From contig JALGQZ010000013.1 of the NCBI GenBank assembly GCA_023105745.1, forward strand, positions 4,437,501-4,501,500: 64,000 bases of DNA, given 5' to 3'. Source of the DNA: Austropuccinia psidii. Taxonomy: Eukaryota; Basidiomycota; Pucciniomycetes; Pucciniales; Sphaerophragmiaceae. This document shows, piece after piece, positions 10,821-23,999 of the stretch. The notes under the pieces are model-generated. The model did no database searches and was not told where the DNA came from. It worked only from the letters and a program-made list of their open reading frames with translations. Each line of letters begins with the position of its first letter. Within the stretch, counting starts at the first letter, position 1. Both the position numbers and the translations under genes were made by a program.

Positions 10821-12581
10821 TTAAAATGATTCAAATAAATACTAAAGAGGTACGAATATCAACGCTTGAAATTAATTTTGTTTGAAAGAGGGAGTAAGAC
10901 TTACACCATAAGGGTCGATATCTTGATCAGATTGATTTGAATTATATTGATGACCATCATAAGATAAGGGACGACTGCCACGTTGAATACCAGGTAAGTC
11001 ATCCATTTGAGCAGCAGGGTAATATTCAAAATTTGAACTATCAGACGGTTTTGAGATTTTAGGTATGATTGGAGCCTAATTAAAAGGACAAGTTTTTTTG
11101 TTTTTGTTTTGTTTTTGTTTTAAAAATGATGATGATAATTAATTAAATAAAGAAGAAAGAAAGAACTTTACAGGAATGAGTTGTTGAAGTAATAAATTCC
11201 AATCTACGCCTTTAAACCAATCATGATCTTTAATATCATTTATTCCACCTTTTAGATTACCGATTCTTTTAGATCTATCAGCAATTAATAATTTTTTGAC
11301 TAAATCCATAGCGGAAGGATTAAATTCTTGAGGGAAGATTAAATGACAAGCTAAGATCTTTTCATAAATACCAAAAGGGCCTTGACCGTCTGAATTAAAA
11401 AATGGTGGATAACCCACTAACATTTCAAAGATTAGGATACCAAAAGCCCACCAATCAGCAGGTTTACCATGACCTTTTGATTGAATGATTTCAGGAGCTA
11501 AATATTCAGGAGTACCACATAAAGTCCAAGTACGATCGGGGACTCGTTTAGCAAAACCAAAATCAGTTAATTTAATATAACCCTAAAAAGGATTGAAAAG
11601 GATTAATTAAGTATAAAAAAGGAAGGATTTATGAATAATTTAAAAGAGAAAGATTACGTTAGAAGCCAATAAGATATTTTCAGGTTTTAGATCACGATAA
11701 ACGATATCTAATTGATGTAAACCTTCTAAAGCGAGGAGGACGTTTGCAGCAAAGAATCTTGCTACGTCTACTAAGAATCTACCAGCTCTTCTTAGATGAC
11801 TGAATAATTCACCACCTTGAACGAATTCCATTAACATGTAAAGATTTCTTTCATCTTGAAAAGTGCAAAATAATGAAACACAAAATTTTTTTGGACCGAT
11901 TGAAGAAGTTGAAGAAACAAGAGCTAATAAGTTTTTTTCAGAGTTCATATGTTCGACTTGTTTTAATTTGACTACTTGAGATTTGACTAGGACTTTCATT
12001 GCAAAGTAATGATTTGAATGAATTTGATCATTAGAGATTAATTTGACTAATAAGACTTTGCCAAAAGTACCAGTTCCTAAGACACGAATCACATCAAAAT
12101 CGTTTAAAGCGAGACCAAATTGATGACCTTTTCTGATGATGGAATGATTTGTAGTATGATTTTGATTTTGATGATTTAGATGATTTATATGATTTATATG
12201 ATGATTTTGCTGATTTGGATGATTTATATGATGATTTGGATGATTTAGAAGATGATTTTGATGATGATTATAAATTGTGGGATTGATTGAATTTGAAATT
12301 TTAATGATTGAATTTGATTTTTTGAATGAGTTTGAAATTGAAAGATTTTGATGATTTGATGAGATTTCTGATGATAAATTTTTTGATTGTAATCTAGAAG
12401 GAGCTGAATAAATTGAAGTTAATTGAGAAGAGCTTGGTTGATTTCGATTTTGATTTCGATTTCGATTTTGATTTTGATTTTGATTTTGATTTTGATTTGT
12501 TAAAATAATTTTGGATGAATGAATCTGTTTGAAATTTTGAGGATGAGGTGGAGAATGAGAGTGTGAATGAGAATGTAACAT
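10821..12581 (-). CDS. cAMP-dependent protein kinase (PKA) catalytic subunit
   Basis: Four exons, 12581-11658, 11582-11172, 11075-10905 and 10841-10821, encode 508 residues. Introns are 75, 96 and 63 bp, all GT...AG and phase 0. Residues 1-160 form a low-complexity His/Asn/Gln-rich extension. The kinase domain has the Gly loop GTGTFGKV (169-176), the ATP-binding Lys in YFAMK (196), RDLKPEN (296-302, catalytic Asp 297), DFG (315-317) and [14 protein letters not shown], with Thr328 as the activation-loop phosphorylation site. The protein ends LFESF, the FxxF hydrophobic motif typical of PKA, supplied by a last exon of only seven codons including the stop. An in-frame TAA three codons upstream fixes the start at 12581. 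It phosphorylates Ser/Thr targets when cAMP releases the regulatory subunit; in fungi it controls growth and infection development. Confidence 0.95.
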
Positions 12582-15500
12582 TGAAATTTAAAAATTTAGA
12601 AATTTAAAAATTTGAGAATTTTGAGAATTTTGAGAATTTAATAAATTGAAAATTTGTCTGAGGCTCAATAAAAATTTATCATTTTGCAAAAAATCTTGAT
12701 TTCAAATTTAAAATTTAAAATTTAAAATAAAAATTATTTTAATTTTATTTTTTATTTTAATTTTATGATTTTTAATCAAATTAAAAATTGATTAGGTCTT
12801 TTTTTATTTTTTAAAATCAAATGAGAATGAAATTAATTAAAAATATTTTTATCAAAAAATTTAAATCAAAAATCAATCAATTAAAACTAAAGTAGCCTTT
12901 TGTTTTTTTAAAAAAAACAATAAAAAAAGAAATTTTAAATTTGAATAAATCTTGATTGATTTGAATATTTCATCTTTTGATTTTTAAATTGCATTTTAAC
13001 TTCAAAAAAATCATAAAATTATAAAAATTTTTAATGAAACAAAGAAAAAAGAAAATTATTTTAATTTAATTTAAATTTTAAATTATTTATAAATTATTTA
13101 CTTATAAATTATTAATAAGAGTTTATCAATTATTTTTTAAAAAAAAATCTTAACTTAAAAATAATTTGAGATTTAGTCCTTAAAAATCTCAAATAAATAA
13201 ATAAATAGGAAATTTAAAACATCAAAATACTGAATTTCAAATCATGTTTTTTCTCCCAAAGCATTAACTTTTTAAAAAAAAAGATTAATGGAGTTTTGAA
13301 AGTGTCCTTCAATTTTTAAAAAAAAGGAATTGATGAATTTATTTTATCATTTGAGGATAAAAAGAAACATTATTTTCAACATGTGATTTTGAGGTCACAT
13401 CTAGGGAATCCATCCAATTGCATCACTTGAGAGATTTCAAGACATTAATTATAGTTTTTCAAGGAATTGAATATATTTCCAAGTAAAAAGATTACTTCAA
13501 TAAAGTGACTGGTATATAGAAATCTTTCTCCATATGATAATCCAAAGATATTTTCCATTTTTGTAATTGAAGCCCCATTAACAATCGAGCCAAATCAGAA
13601 AAGGTCAACCACCTGCTTTTAAAGCAAGGTTTTTTTTGTGAAGAAATTTAATTTTCCTGTAAAAGCTGGATATCCTTAAACATATTTAAAAGGAGGTGGA
13701 ATTAATATGATATTTATCAAAATAATTTTTCAAAGTGACCATCAGAAATAATAAATAGATTATATTCTTCATAAATTGGTTAGTGATGTATGCATTGGTA
13801 TAGAATAAGATATTCTTTTCATATAGAGCCTTGAGTAGTAAAATGTGATGCTCAAATCCAGGATCATAATCATGTGTGAGAGACACATTTACTGAAGTGG
13901 AATTAAATATTTGAACAGATTTTTACAATTTTTTTTTTTTGAAATTTTAGGAAAATTTGTAGTTTGACTTAATTAAAAGTTTTAGAATTATTAGAAAATA
14001 TAAAAAATAATATCAATTTTATTTTAAAATAGTATTTAATATTTAAAATCACCATTTTGAAATTAATTAAGCCTTAAGATTTACTCAACCATGAATTGTT
14101 ATTTTTTCAAAAGAAAAAATATTTTTTAATTTCAGATTTTTGAGATTTAGGGTAATGAAATTATATTCATTTTTTAAATACTTAATTTTGAAATCTTTAA
14201 AATCCCTTAAATGTGTCTTTTTTATTAATAAATTTTTCTTTTTTTTTTTCTTAATTTAGTACCCTATTATTATTATTATTATTATTTTAAAAAAAAAAAA
14301 ACCTAAGTAATTAAATTTAATTTATAAAAACTTAACTAAAAAAATTTAATTCAAAAATTTTGGATAATTTTTTATTTATTTAATTTTATAAAGTTTTAAA
14401 TTTAATTGATAAAAAATTTAAGTTAATAATTTTCTTTTTTTTAATTTAATTAAATAATTTTTTTTATCAAAATTATCCTTTAATTAATTTAGTAATATAA
14501 AAAAAAAAAATCCCAAAAAAATTAATCTTTTATATTTTTTAAATATTAATTTAAATTTTAAATCTCTTTTTTATTTAAACATAATTAATTAAATAGATTT
14601 TTAATTAAAATTTTATCTTTTAACCTTGTTTTTTTTTTTTTTTTTTTCTTTTTACTAATTCTTAAAATTAAATTTAAAAATCAAAATAAATAAAATTAAA
14701 ATAAAATTAATTTTAACTCATTGATATAAAATAAAATATAAGAATTATTTTAATTAATTAAATCTTAGTGAATTATTATTATATAGAAATTTCTTTAATA
14801 ATGATAAATTTGATTTGAATTCAAATCTTGATTCTGTCAAATTTATTTTTTTTATTCAATTTTATTCATTAAATAAAACCAAAAAAAAAAAAAAAGGAAT
14901 TATATTAATTTAATCTATTTAATTGATATCATATAATATTATAAAAAAAAGGTTTAATTTCAATAAAAAATGAGAAAATTTATACATAAAAAAACTCTAT
15001 AAGATCTTTTAATAAATTTATAGTTTAATTTGTTTTAGATTTTTTTGAAAAAAAATTGAATTATAAATCAATATTAAATTAAATTTTGAAATAATTTATA
15101 TATATAATTAATCTTTATATTTAATTTTTTTTGAAAATAATCAGAAAAATTTAAATAAAAAAATATTAAGAAAAATAATAGAGGTTTTTTTTTTTTTTTA
15201 AATTAAATTTTTCAATAAAAAGATAAAAAAAAAAAAAAAAAAACAATTTTAAAAAAAAAGTTAAAAAAAGAATTTTTTTTTTCTTTTGAAAAGATAAAAA
15301 TAAATTAAATTAAATTAGAGATAAATAATTGAAAATTTAATCAAAAAAACAAAAATAGAAAAATTTAAGATAAAATTAAAATTATAAAATTAAATTAATA
15401 ATAATAATAAAAAAAAAAAAAAAAATTATTTTAAGAATTAATATTTAAAATATTTTAATAAAAATTTGAATTATAATTTTTTAAAAAAAAATTTTTTTTT

Positions 15501-16066
15501 TTTTTGATAAAATTATATTTTAATATTTATAAAAAAAAATAATTTATATTTATATTTTTTAAATAATTTTAAAATTATATTTGAAAGTTATTCTAAAAAA
15601 CAAAAAAAAGAAAAATAAATGAATAAATAATTAAAATATTAATTGTTTTCTTTTTTTTTTTAAAAAAAAAAGAATTTGTGCAAGTTATTAAAGAATATAT
15701 AATTAATTTTTGATTTTTTTTTTTTTTTTTTAATAATTAATAAAAAAGTTTAATTAAAAAAAAAAAAAATTATTCAAATTTATTTAAAAAGTTTTTTTTT
15801 TTTTTTTTTTTTTGGGTTTATTAAATTTAAATTATTTTTAAAATTAAAATTATAATCTTATTTTTTTTAATTTTAATTAATTTATAATTTTTTTTTTAAA
15901 TTTATTATATAGTAATTTTAAAAATCTTTAATTAAAATTGAAATTTAAATAGATAGATTTTTTTTTTTTTTAAAGTTTATTTATTTTTGAATTTTTAGAA
16001 TTGAATTTATTGTTTCTTTTTTTTCTTAAAGAAAAAAAATATTTTTTTTTTTAATTTTTTTTTTCA

Positions 16067-16113
<47 letters not shown>

Positions 16114-18539
16114 TGATTTCATTTATTTAAAAAATTTAATCAAGATATAATTTTTCTTTCTTATTCAAAAAATAAATAAATAAATTTTAAATTATTTCAA
16201 ATTTTTTATTTATTTAGATTGAGCTTTTTCACCAAATTATTTTTTTTTCCTTATTAAAAAATGGAATATAATAGAATATAATTCATTTTATTATCAAATT
16301 AAAACTAATCTTTAACAAATGTATTTTTCAAAAAAAAAAATTTGTATATATATTAATTTCTCCAATTGTTTTGAAATCAACTGAAAATTCTCCCTTCTTC
16401 CAATTTCTTTCCACAAAAGAGGTATAAAAGTAATTTAAATCTCAGGTATGATTTTGAGCTTTATTTTATAATTTACCTGATTATATTTGATTCTTCATTT
16501 AACTCATTATAATTCACAATTAAAGAAAAGATATCCAAATTAGTGAAAATATTATATAAAGCTCATCTCAAACTTGGCTTTCAATTTGCTTCTTACTAAG
16601 CTCTGACCTACTATTTCAATTTGGAAATCCTATCAGCCATATTTAAAACCTTCAAATATGATATTTCTTAACCAGTTCTTGATATGAGCTCAAAATTTTA
16701 TTTTTTAATAATAATTTTTGTAGAAAAAGTCACTTAAAAAAACATTGGATGAAAAATTACAATATTAATATGGTTTTTTCAATAATTAATCCTTAAATAT
16801 TCTAAAGCAAATTAATTCTTAGCTAATTCCATAAATTTTTTACTTTTATATCATTTTTTCTATTTCATAGAACCTTCCAAGTGTTAATCTATCAAAATTA
16901 AGAAATTAGATAATATTAAATTTCTTTCAAATTTATCAAGAATCACCATTTTAAAAATGGTTACAACTTATGGAAAGTGTTTCATTTGGAATTTTAAATG
17001 GCAGAAAGATTTTACTCAGGTAGTAAATAAAAAAAGATTAAATTCAAAAAAAGATGTTTTGGAAGAAATTCAAACTAAATATGAAAGACTAAAAGCTTAA
17101 GTTAAGCTCGATTAAAATATTAGTTTGGTAAGACTTTTAAGAACTCAATAATTTAAAAAATATGATAAAATTAATCATAATAATTACCAACATAATTCAG
17201 TTTTTTTTCTTCAGATATTTTAATAAATGAAAGAAACATTGAAATTTAAATATTAAACTTTTCTAAATCTCACTTAAAAGAAACTATTAGTGAATATTAG
17301 TGAAACTGAAAAAATTTCAATTTGGAATAAACCTGATTTTAATAAAATAATTCCTCAAGAACTTTAGAATTTTATTTACATATATATATATAATAAAACA
17401 GATACCCTTCTATAAAATTGTTTTATGTTAAAAAAATTATATATTGAGTAAGAAATTATATTACTCATTCTTCTTGTATTGTTAAAATCAAAATTTATTT
17501 TTGGAGTCTTTAAATTTTAAATATCAAATTTTTAACCTCACCTAATATTTAGAATTGAATTTGAGTTCCATTAAAATATTTAAAATTGAATTTTTTAACT
17601 TTTTTTTGATATTAAAAGAAAAATTTTTTGAATTAAAATTTTGTTTTATATTTGATTTTTGATTAATATTATTTTTTAAATTTTTAGAAATAAATTTTAA
17701 TTTATATTTTATATAATGTTTTTTTTTCTTATATATTGATTATTCTTAAATCAAAATATAATTATTATATAATTAAATTCAAAATCATAAATATTTTTAA
17801 TGAATATTAAAATCATGATTTTTTTTTTTTTTTTTTTTTTTTTTATAAATTTTATATAATTGAAAATATTTAATAATTTTATTAAATTAGATTAAATTAA
17901 ATTAAAGGTAATAAAAAAAAAAAAAAAAAAAAGTAAAATTAAAAATTTATTTAATAAAATGATTATTAAAAATGAAAATATTTTAAATAAATAAAAATAA
18001 TAAAAAAAAAAAAAACATTTAATTTATTTAATTAAAATTAAAATAAAGAATTAAAATATTTTTTTTTTTTTTTTTTTTTTCAAAATTATAAACTAATAAA
18101 ACTAATTTTTTGAAAATTATCTTTTAATATATTTAATTTTTTTTAAAAACTCTTTTGTTAAGAAAAAACTCATTTTGATTTTACCCTAAATTAATTATGA
18201 TAAAACAAATAAAAAAAAATTTATTACTTTAATCATAATAAGAGAATTTTTTCAAGGAGAATATTTTGATTTCTTAAATTATCAAAAATTGATAATATTA
18301 ATAATAAAAATATTTATGTTATAATACTCTTATTATAAATCATATTCATTATTGGATTGAAACAGATTAATAAAATAAACATTCAATTGGTTTTGATTTT
18401 GAATTTATTTTAAGAAAATCTCTTTCAAAATTAGAGAATTTTGGGAATTTTGTCTTATGGTTTAGGATGAAATAAGGTAATAAATTGAGGGGAAAATTAT
18501 TGGTAAGTATTTTTTTTGAATTTGAAAATTTTCCAAGAA
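12582..18539. other. AT desert upstream of the kinase gene
   Basis: About 6 kb dominated by A/T homopolymers and AT dinucleotide texture. The part to about 13100 should hold the kinase promoter, but no TATA or CCAAT element can be told from background. A short coding-like stretch at 16950-17100 (plus strand, ends TAA) and a 66-codon frame at 13886-13686 (minus) are too weak to call. No gene is supported. Confidence 0.7.
16068..16112. repeat. (ATT)n microsatellite
   Basis: About 14 uninterrupted ATT units inside the AT desert. Confidence 0.95.
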
Positions 18540-19745
18540 CTATGGGTTCCAGAATATTGTGATTTCACTCTGAATAATACTGAATAGTTAACTTACAGAG
18601 AATCACAACATAAAATACAATTTGTGGCTTTGACAGATAGAGAATACTTATCAGTAGTCTCTAAATCAGACCTATCAATAAAACTATAGTTAAAAATTTG
18701 ATATAACACTCATATTGCAAATTAAATAATGGCTAATAATTCTTCTCTCCATCAGAGTATAATTTTGATATATATTAAAGTTTAAAATATTTTTTAAAAT
18801 AGAATTGGACTAAGATTAATAAGAAATTCTTAAAAGGACAACAGTTATTTAATAAGACTCAATTTTCTTTATGGTTCTATGTTTATTATAGAAATTATTT
18901 TAATTCTTAATACTAATAATAAAACTAGTAGATTTAATACTCAGAATAATAAGGATTTCTAATAATACTAATCCTTCCACAACTAAAGAATTAATACTAA
19001 TCTATATATACTGCTAGTTCAAGGATGTTTGTGATTCTGGAAGGTGAAAACTTGCTCTATGATGATTGGGAAAATTTGAAATAGAGGGCCTCTATTTATA
19101 TTTTTTTGACTCTCCTAATAGGAAATCAAAAAAGGGGAATTAAAAAAAATAAGACTAGAGAGGTTATAGCTGGTGAGATGTGTAATTTTGGTGTAGCAAT
19201 GTGACATGGGATCTAAGTTCTGACCAATTAGGTTGAGTTTTCATATCACTAGGTAATTATAGGTATGCACCTGGAATCAATTTGAATTCTGACCAATCAG
19301 ATGGTATGGATTTTTATATGAATTTTTGACATTAATTCTGAACAATGAGATTGAGTTGTAACATCAATTTGTAATTATAGGTATGCACCTTGAATTAATT
19401 TAAATTTTTCCAAATCATGTGATATTTTGGTCAGCTTGAAATAATTTTTTTGGTTTTTATTTAAAAAGATTACTCAATTTTAGTGAAGTTACTATGAATT
19501 TTGATTTCCAGCTTGTGGATTAGGTTAAAAATATTCTATAAAAAAAATATTTTTTCTTTTTTATTAATTATTCCAAGAAATCTTTTGTTCTTCTGTTTTT
19601 TTTTTTTTCAAACTTGATTTGAATTATTCTTGAAACTTACACAAAAAATTTTTTTTAGAATTGCCTCAAATTTTTCTTGAACCCATGACATATCCAGTGT
19701 TTAGTTGTAGAGATCCACCTTGCCAAGAACTTGACCTGATGAAGG
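18540..19745 (-). repeat. R2 repeat, copy 1: promoter-like region reading leftwards
   Basis: It resembles 34450-36210 in order and content. From right to left both have a conserved block around CTTGAACCCATGAC...GAGATCC (about 19685-19730 here), repeated TTCTGACCAAT boxes (19221, 19290) and a minus-strand TATAAATAG (19092-19100) inside AGAGGGCCTCTATTTATA. CCAAT boxes 120-200 bp from a TATA box look like a polymerase II promoter reading left. It could be an LTR; I could not find matching termini or a target duplication. Confidence 0.6.
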
Positions 19746-20139
19746 TAAGGAAACTCTTTCCTGAAACTTCCCTGATCCATTCTGAATGGTAAACTTATTT
19801 CTCATTTAAAAATATGAACTAAAAATAATTTCATTCTTGAATTAAATTCTTCACAACCATCACAGATGTCACCTTTTGTAAAAAAAAGAATGATTCCTAT
19901 TTTTATCTGATTATAGTATAAAAACAGGTCCTCTTCAAAAAAAAACCCCCTTTGGGATTTCTCAATAACAATATCTTATTAATTAATTTTAACTTAAAAA
20001 TAATTGAGTATTATACATATTTGATATGAGATTTCAAGATCACTAAACCCAAATTTGTATTATTAATCAAAATAATAAGCCTGATATGTCTCAAATGATT
20101 TAAAAACAAAATTGATTCATAATACACTTGAAAACTTGG

Positions 20140-21018
20140 TTAAAAAATTTTGATCAAGAGGTAGAAACCATACTTGCAAAGGTGGAGAATCTTCAAGTAA
20201 AATTTAGTCAAAATTCCAAAAAATTATAATCAACAACCAAAAAATAGAAAGAAACACTTTAAAAAAATTTCCCTGCAAACTATGTGAGGAAAGATAAAAA
20301 AATTCAAAGCCAAACAAAAAAGAAGTTAAATTCTGTTTCTAAAAGACAGGTTTTCACACCTTTTTGAACTAATGAAACAAGGAAAAACAGGCCCAGAATT
20401 AAAGATAAACCTGAAGTCTTAAAGCCAAATAAAGTTAGCTTCTCAAAAACTGAAGATTATCATATGTCATGATATAAACTATTTCTTCTTTTTTCCCAAT
20501 ATGGAAGGATTTTTATGCACATAAATATGATCTGGGGCCTTATATATGAAATGTTGGTTCCAATTTTACCTGATTCTACTCTTCTTAAGGAATTCAATAA
20601 TTAATTTTAAGATTTTTATTAGATAAAACAAGTTAACAATATTAGCACTGACATTGATTTGATACCTGAAGTAGACATAATTAATATTAGAGGAACCAAA
20701 CCAGGCAGGAAGAAGAGTGGACAAGAGATTGTAAATGTTCAGGAGTTTTTCATATTATATAAAAAAAGAACGACTTGAAAATCTTGTAGTTCTGAGATGG
20801 TCCACTTTTCTGGATGAACCAATTGATACCCTTTACAATGAGGCTTTTCAAATAAGTGAAATAAAGCACTTTTGACAGATTGAAATTGGTGGTTCTTATC
20901 AATTAATGAAAATAAATTCCTGATTTCTCAATAACCTCATTCTACTTGAAGAAACCTACAACCACTTTGTAAATTACTTACAAGCTAAAATTTCCAAGAG
21001 AGAAATCAACAAAAATGG
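20140..21018 (+). pseudogene. Rust family A protein, copy 1, 5' part
   Basis: A decayed homologue of 36569-40344. Matching pieces in order: a coiled-coil-like EVETILAKVENLQ segment (about 20160), a basic linker, MIWGL...LPDSTLLKEF (20525-20600), GTKPGRKKSGQEIVNVQEFF (20690-20750) and a YLQAKISK segment (about 20970-21000). Many stops and frame changes interrupt it. The solo LTR at 21024-22584 splits the gene. The family is one I remember as multicopy in rust genomes; I know no function for it. Its place beside R2 and ahead of a convergent Tnp2-type transposase matches copy 2. Confidence 0.65.
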
Positions 21019-22589
21019 GAGCTTGTCACAGGGGCTCTTATGGAAGCAAGAGGGCCTGGCACTCAGGAATCAAGAACTCACTTGGAGGGCTCCAAAGGAT
21101 ATAAAGAATAATAAAGATTAATGTCTTTAAAGAAGAAGAATGGAAAGAAAAGTATGCCAAAATAAAAGAAAAGATAAGAAGCCAAAGGCCAAAGATAATA
21201 AAGAAGCCAAAGGCCAAGAAGCCAACCAAGTGAATCCTCAATTCACTGTTGCAACCTGCCAGAAAAGGGAATGGAATTAGTAAAGGATATGACCACCAAT
21301 ATCCACTGACAGGCAAGGAAGAAAAGGGAAAAGGTGCTGAATGACTGACTTAAGATTATCAGTATCAACTTTAATAAAGTAAAAGAAAATAAAGATAATA
21401 ATAAATCCAATATATTAATTAACTGGGGAAAAAGTCCCCAGGTTCTGAAAGGTGGCCAGTATATGTGGAAAACTGAAGGACTGATCCTGGAAGGTGGAGC
21501 ACCATCTGTATTGTCTGAATTGGGCCAATACAGTTCTGGCCATCTTGAAATTGAACTTTGTGATTGAATTCCAACAGTGGAAGATTGAATTGGCCCAATT
21601 GGGCCAAGGACATACAGGTTGATTGAATTGTCACCTGTATGGACCAATTGAGTTTTCCAAGGAGTATTGAAATACTTGATGCCTTGACAAATGATTGAAA
21701 TGATGTAATACCTCTAAGAATGAACCTTGGGAAGAATCCTGAATGAAAGTGCCAACCCAACTCCTGCAGAGTCAGGTGGTTGGGGTCCTTGAATGATCTT
21801 CTGATTGCCAGACTGATGAGCTGAAAGGTCCTCCTTTGAAATGGGAATTGGATTTTGGGACCTTGATTTGGAATTGTGGGATTTGGTCCTGAAAACATCA
21901 CCATTGAATTGCTGAGCAAAAATGGTGCATAATGGTATATAACACCATATATGAACCACTCCTGCAACCTTGAGTATGGAGTGCATGGAGGAATCAAAGA
22001 ATTCTCCTTTAGTTGAGGGCAGTGCATGCTGAGCTAGTCTGGTGGCCTCTGGTGGTTGCCAGAGGCCATGGTGGTCCATGGCCAAAAATGGGTCCTACGG
22101 GTTCTATGGCCAATTTGGTGTCCAAAGGGTTTTTGGCCAGATTTGGGTCCAAGGGATTGGTGGCCAAAATTGGCTCAGGTGGGCCAGATGGTTTCCCCCT
22201 TTGGCCCCTATTGGCCTCATTGGATTAGGCCAAAAGGGGCCTAATTTGCCTATGGACCGCGGACCGTGAATTATGGCCTATGGGCCCAAGAAGCCATAGG
22301 GGGCCTAAATGGCCCAAAAAGGCCATTTAGGCCTAAACCCCCTAATGAAAGGGGGTGGCCCAGAACCCCCCAGGACCAAAATCAAAGATAAAGGCCTAGG
22401 GGTTGGTGATATGGAAATTGGCCAAGGAGGCCAATGATGGCAGGATATGGCCAAATGGCCATAGAGCACCAGAGGGGACCAATTGGCCATAAAAGATATG
22501 GTGTGGCCAATTGGCCCCAACTTGGTTCCAGGTTAGAATTGCTGCAACACCCATGGAGGAGGGTCAATCTTCGTGGTTGTGACAGAGCT
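21019..22589 (-). mobile_element. Solo LTR (21024-22584) with GAGCT target duplication
   Basis: The LTR runs TGTCACA to TGTGACA, 1561 bp, flanked on both sides by GAGCT (21019-21023 and 22585-22589). It belongs to the same family and orientation as the LTR at 4288-5898, sharing the start CACAGGGGCTCTTATGGAAG, the GGCC-rich region and the 13 bp-stem hairpin (22302-22333). No internal retrotransposon sequence lies beside it, so it arose by LTR-LTR recombination after insertion into rust family A copy 1. Confidence 0.95.
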
Positions 22590-23345
22590 CTAAAAATACT
22601 TAGAAAAATGCTCCTTTGCAAAAAAAAATATACAAAGGGTCAGTGGCTAAGCCTTTTTTAGTATTTCTTATCAACTAATAGAAATTATTTAATCCATATT
22701 TTTAAGAGTTGCTACAAGTTTGGAGTTCATGAGAATTTTCCTAAGCAATTTGTCAAGGTCTTGGATGAAATTCATTCCGATAGCAATGAAAAGTTTGATT
22801 CAAAATGAATGGTTAAATAATAAGAAATGACCACATCAATCTGAAAATGCAACCACATTGAGGCATAGGGTGGATTAAGCAATTGAAAAAGCTTCAATAA
22901 ATACAAGAGGGAGGTCTCAGAGGCACCAATGCATCAGGAGAAGAACTTCACCTAAAGCTTTTAGACATCCTCCAAAAAGATTACCCATTGATTTTTTTGA
23001 TCATAAATGGTTAAAAACTTGCTCTCCTGCTCAAAAAACAATTAATTCCAACACAATAAGAGTTTCTATCTTCTCTTATTCATCACAGTCAATTCAATAA
23101 GTACATAACCCTGATTAAAAATTTACTGAAAAGAGTTTTAGTGAGAAATATTGGGATAAATTGGTACAGAAATATGACTTATATCCTGAAATTCCCGCTG
23201 ATTAACATGATAACAGATTAAATTAAGGCTATGAAGATATTTAAAGTGAGGAAGAATAAATAAAGACATGTTTTCAGATGAAGAGAATGAAAATGAGTAT
23301 GAAGGAGAAGAGAATAACAATATTCATGAAGATGAATTTCAAGAT
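22590..23345 (+). pseudogene. Rust family A protein, copy 1, 3' part
   Basis: The gene resumes after the solo LTR: SCYKFGVHENFPKQF (about 22700) matches the YKLGVSQTFPKWYL region of copy 2, and a DFFDHKWLK...SPAQKTINSN stretch (about 22990-23050) matches DFYDPKLYNYLTPAQETVY. A segment near 23140-23330 corresponds to the EKYWDKL...YDL block and the acidic tail. It is interrupted by stops throughout. It converges on the minus-strand transposase remnant starting about 24000. Confidence 0.65.
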
Positions 23346-23999
23346 TTAGGTTACTCTGGTAATGAAGGATATGTCTTTGAATGTGGAAACTGGCATTGAA
23401 AGAAAATTTTTGAGTTTATCAGATATTAAATATCTGAAAAATGTATCATAAAGGAGTTGAAAGATATTTTCTATTGTTTGAATTTTTTGAATAGTGATTC
23501 TATATACATGAATTATAAAGATTTTCAAATCTAACTTGTTCATTTTATTTTGTATTATGTTCTTATTTTTGGTTTCACTGCTGTAGATAGTGATATTTCA
23601 TCTTTCAGTGCTACTGTTTTTCAATAAATTGTGCTTTTTATACATGATAAAAATAGGTGAAATGATTTTTATTTTCAAAAAAATTTATTTTATTCATTAA
23701 ATGGAAATTGCATCAAATTTTCCATGTCAAACAAACAAAAATTTCCTGTACACCTTCTATAAAATCTCCAATATGGAATTTCATATTCAATCATGTGATT
23801 AATATGAGTGCGAAATCTGGAAATTTCAAAAAGAAAAAAAGTTCAAGGTTTTTTTTGTTTCAAGATATTTTAATTCAAAATGAAATATTAAATAAACATT
23901 TTTAAATGAGATAAGAATAGAAAAAAAAACTCAAATATATAAAATAAAATATTAATTATAATAATTGAGATTCTAAAGGCTTTTTTTATAAAGAAAGAA
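23346..23999. other. Intergenic between family A copy 1 and transposase remnant
   Basis: AT-rich sequence without a supportable gene. It occupies the position that holds the 2.9 kb repeat-like block (40990-43900) in copy 2, but that block is absent here. Confidence 0.5.

Noticed and set aside
13686..13886. 66-codon minus-strand frame (SLTHDYDPGFEHHILLLKAL) with a faint resemblance to the start of polysaccharide deacetylases
   Set aside because: The key Asp/His motif is not intact, no second motif follows, and the surrounding DNA has no coding character.
16068..16112. Evenly spaced repeats that could be mistaken for an array
   Set aside because: A simple ATT microsatellite with no spacers; no CRISPR array is present and none is expected in a fungus.
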